Origin: Ga0077527 sp049433545 | GTDB lineage: Bacteria; Pseudomonadota; Gammaproteobacteria; Burkholderiales; SG8-41 | Assembly: GCA_049433545.1 (NCBI GenBank) | Contig: JBMTEY010000122.1 | Coordinates: 1-7,925, forward strand | Direction of reading: 5' to 3' | DNA length: 7,925 nucleotides | Part shown: positions 6,096 to 7,925 of the stretch, piece after piece | How positions within the stretch are numbered: the stretch's first letter is position 1 | Layout: every line of letters starts with the position of its first letter | Notes under the pieces: model-generated | What the model was told of the DNA's origin: nothing | Seen by the model: the letters and a program-made list of their open reading frames with translations, nothing else | Database searches by the model: none | Translations under genes and position numbers: made by a program

Positions 6096-7925
6096 GCCCA
6101 TCGCCAGCATCAGCTGATTCAGCTTTTTGACGAAACCCGCCGGGTCTTCGAGCTGGCCGCCCTCTGCCAGCAGAGACTGGTCGAACAGCACCGCGGCGAG
6201 GTCACCGAAACGCGATTCGTCCGCCTCCGCCTGCAGCCGCTGCAGCAGCGGATGGCGGGTATTGATTTCGAGTATCGGCTGCGACATCGGCACCTGCTGT
6301 CCGGCGGCCTTGAGCATGCGCTGCAGGCTGGCCGTCATGTCGTGCTCGTCGGCCACCAGGCAGGCCGGCGATTCGGTCAGCCGCAGCGTCACGCGCACGT
6401 CCTTGACGCGTTCGCCCAGCGCTTTTTTGATGCGTTCAACCAGATCCTTGTGTTCCGCGGCTTCCTGCTCCTGCGCCTTTTTGTCGGCTTCGTCCTCGAG
6501 TTTGCCGAGGTCGAGCGCGCCCTTCGCCACCGACTGCAGTTTTTTGCCCTCGAACTCGGTAAGGAAGGACATCATCCATTCGTCGACGCGGTCTGACAGC
6601 AGCAGGACTTCGACGCCCTTCTTGCGGAATACTTCGAGATGCGGGATGGCCTTGGCCGCGGCGAAAGTCTCGGCGGTCACGTAATAGATCTTCTCCTGCT
6701 CCGGTTTCATGCGGGCGACATACTCGGCCAGCGACACGTCCTCGTCCTCCGCATCCTTCTGCGTCGAAGCGAAGCGCAGCAGCTTCGCGATGCGTTCGCG
6801 GTTGGCCTGGTCCTCGCCGACGCCCTCCTTGAACACGCGGCCGAATTCCTTCCAGAAGGTCGCGAACTTGTCCTTTTGGTTCTCCGCGAGGTCTTCCACC
6901 ATGGACAGCACGCGTTTCACCGAAGCAGCGCGCATGGTCTCGATATCCTTCGATTCCTGGAGGATTTCCCGCGACACGTTGAGCGGCAGGTCGTTCGAAT
7001 CGATGACGCCGCGCACGAAGCGCAGGTAATGCGGCATCAGATGCTCGGCGTCGTCCATGATGAACACGCGCTTCACGTAGAGCTTGATCCCGCGCCGCTG
7101 CCCGCGGTCCCACAAATCGAAGGGCGCGCGCGCCGGCACGTAGAGCAGCTGCGTGTATTCCTTGCGGCCTTCGACCCGGTTGTGCGACCAGATCAGCGGC
7201 GCCTCGAAATCATGCGCGACGTGCTTGTAGAACTCGACGTACTGCTCGTCGGTGATTTCGGATTTCGGCCGCGCCCACAGCGCGCTGGCCTGGTTGACGG
7301 TCTGGTCCCTGCCGGTGGTGCGGTATTTTCCGCTGTCCTTGTCCCACTCCTCCTCCTTCATCAGGATCGGCAGCGTGATGTGGTCGGAATACTTGCGCAG
7401 TATCGTGCGCAGACGGGTGCCGTCGGCAAACTCGTCCTCGCCCTCGCGCAGGTGCAGCGTGACCTCGGTGCCGCGCTCCGCCTTTTCGACGGTTTCCAGC
7501 GTGTATTCGCCGCCGCCGTCGGATTCCCAGCGCACGCCGTGCTCAGCGGTCAGCCCAGCGCGCCGGGTCACCAGCGTCACCCGGTCGGCGACGACAAACG
7601 AGGAATAAAACCCGACTCCGAACTGGCCGATCAGGTGCGCATCCTTCGCGGCATCGCCGGTCAGCCGGTTAAGAAACTCGCGCGTGCCGGAACGCGCGAT
7701 GGTGCCGACGTTGTCCATCACCTCCTGGCGCGACATGCCGATGCCGTTGTCGGACACCGTCACAGTGCGCGCCTTGGGGTCGAAGGCCACACGGATTTTC
7801 AGTTCGACGTCATTCTCCAGCAGCGCCTTGTCGGTCAGCGCCTCGAAACGCAACTTGTCAGCCGCGTCGGACGCGTTCGACACCAGTTCGCGCAGGAAAA
7901 TCTCCTTGTTGCTGTACAAGGAGTG
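6084..7925 (-). CDS. htpG: Molecular chaperone HtpG (Hsp90), 5' end outside the window
   Basis: The bacterial Hsp90, an ATP-driven dimeric chaperone that remodels client proteins in the cytoplasm. The reading frame stays open to the right edge, where the codons before TTG (7917-7919) read His-Ser. Together they give HSLYSNKEIFLRELVSNASD, matching the family's N-terminal region, so about 20 residues are missing and TTG is not the start. ATPase motifs are intact: NASDAADKLRF, SDNGIGM and GQFGVGFYSS. The middle domain has LPLNVSREILQES with the conserved Arg. The C-terminal dimerisation region shows SPACLVADEHDM and PILEINTRHPL. It ends at the usual place with a Gly-rich tail. The EAL gene follows on the same strand after a 158-base gap. 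Confidence 0.97.
   Translation of the reverse strand, partial: HSLYSNKEIFLRELVSNASDAADKLRFEALTDKALLENDVELKIRVAFDPKARTVTVSDNGIGMSRQEVMDNVGTIARSGTREFLNRLTGDAAKDAHLIGQFGVGFYSSFVVADRVTLVTRRAGLTAEHGVRWESDGGGEYTLETVEKAERGTEVTLHLREGEDEFADGTRLRTILRKYSDHITLPILMKEEEWDKDSGKYRTTGRDQTVNQASALWARPKSEITDEQYVEFYKHVAHDFEAPLIWSHNRVEGRKEYTQLLYVPARAPFDLWDRGQRRGIKLYVKRVFIMDDAEHLMPHYLRFVRGVIDSNDLPLNVSREILQESKDIETMRAASVKRVLSMVEDLAENQKDKFATFWKEFGRVFKEGVGEDQANRERIAKLLRFASTQKDAEDEDVSLAEYVARMKPEQEKIYYVTAETFAAAKAIPHLEVFRKKGVEVLLLSDRVDEWMMSFLTEFEGKKLQSVAKGALDLGKLEDEADKKAQEQEAAEHKDLVERIKKALGERVKDVRVTLRLTESPACLVADEHDMTASLQRMLKAAGQQVPMSQPILEINTRHPLLQRLQAEADESRFGDLAAVLFDQSLLAEGGQLEDPAGFVKKLNQLMLAMGGGR

Noticed and set aside
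4813..6117. A 434-codon open frame on the plus strand covering the EAL gene and both of its flanking gaps
   Set aside because: It is antisense to the EAL gene, whose catalytic motifs are all intact. Its composition is rich in Arg, Gln and His as expected of a GC-rich shadow frame, and it shows no recognisable domain.
7917..7919. TTG as the start codon of htpG
   Set aside because: The frame continues to the window edge and the preceding codons (His-Ser) match the family's conserved N-terminal region, so the gene is simply cut by the edge.

Overview
The window is about 63% GC by eye and fully packed with ordinary chromosomal genes. The protein sequences and gene order (suhB divergent from trmJ, then cysE, then apparently iscR) point to a betaproteobacterium, possibly of the Rhodocyclales, Nitrosomonadales or Burkholderiales type. 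This assignment rests on recognising family sequences, not on a search. There is no tRNA, rRNA, insertion sequence, CRISPR array or phage gene that I can see.

Left part (1-1622, minus strand): trmJ (tRNA 2'-O-methyltransferase for position 32) is followed downstream by cysE (serine O-acetyltransferase). A textbook intrinsic-terminator hairpin sits in the trmJ-cysE gap, only 8 bases before the first possible cysE ATG. Past the cysE stop, the first ten bases of the window match one half of the type 1 IscR-binding palindrome. The isc iron-sulfur operon, starting with iscR, therefore probably begins just outside the window, and cysE would supply the cysteine pathway that feeds its desulfurase.

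Middle part (1660-4250, plus strand): suhB (inositol monophosphatase family, also a transcription and ribosome-assembly factor in E. coli) diverges from trmJ across a gap of about 60 bases. Thirty-five bases after it comes a large CocE/NonD-type serine hydrolase with a strong ribosome binding site at an internal GTG. This hydrolase is the most accessory-looking gene here. Its serine and histidine motifs are intact, but the usual nucleophile-partner Asp is replaced by Gly.

Right part (4258-7925, minus strand): the 5'-truncated htpG (Hsp90 chaperone) enters from the right edge. It is followed by a stand-alone EAL-domain c-di-GMP phosphodiesterase with all its catalytic residues, then a TPR-repeat probable lipoprotein that converges on the CocE-like gene. 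The two convergent stop codons are 7 bases apart and lie inside a 13-bp perfect stem that reads the same on both strands.

I do not see a new multi-gene system. The observations most worth following up are regulatory: the terminator that abuts the cysE start with a competing pairing partner in the ribosome binding site, the IscR half-site at the edge, and the stop-codon hairpin shared by two convergent genes.
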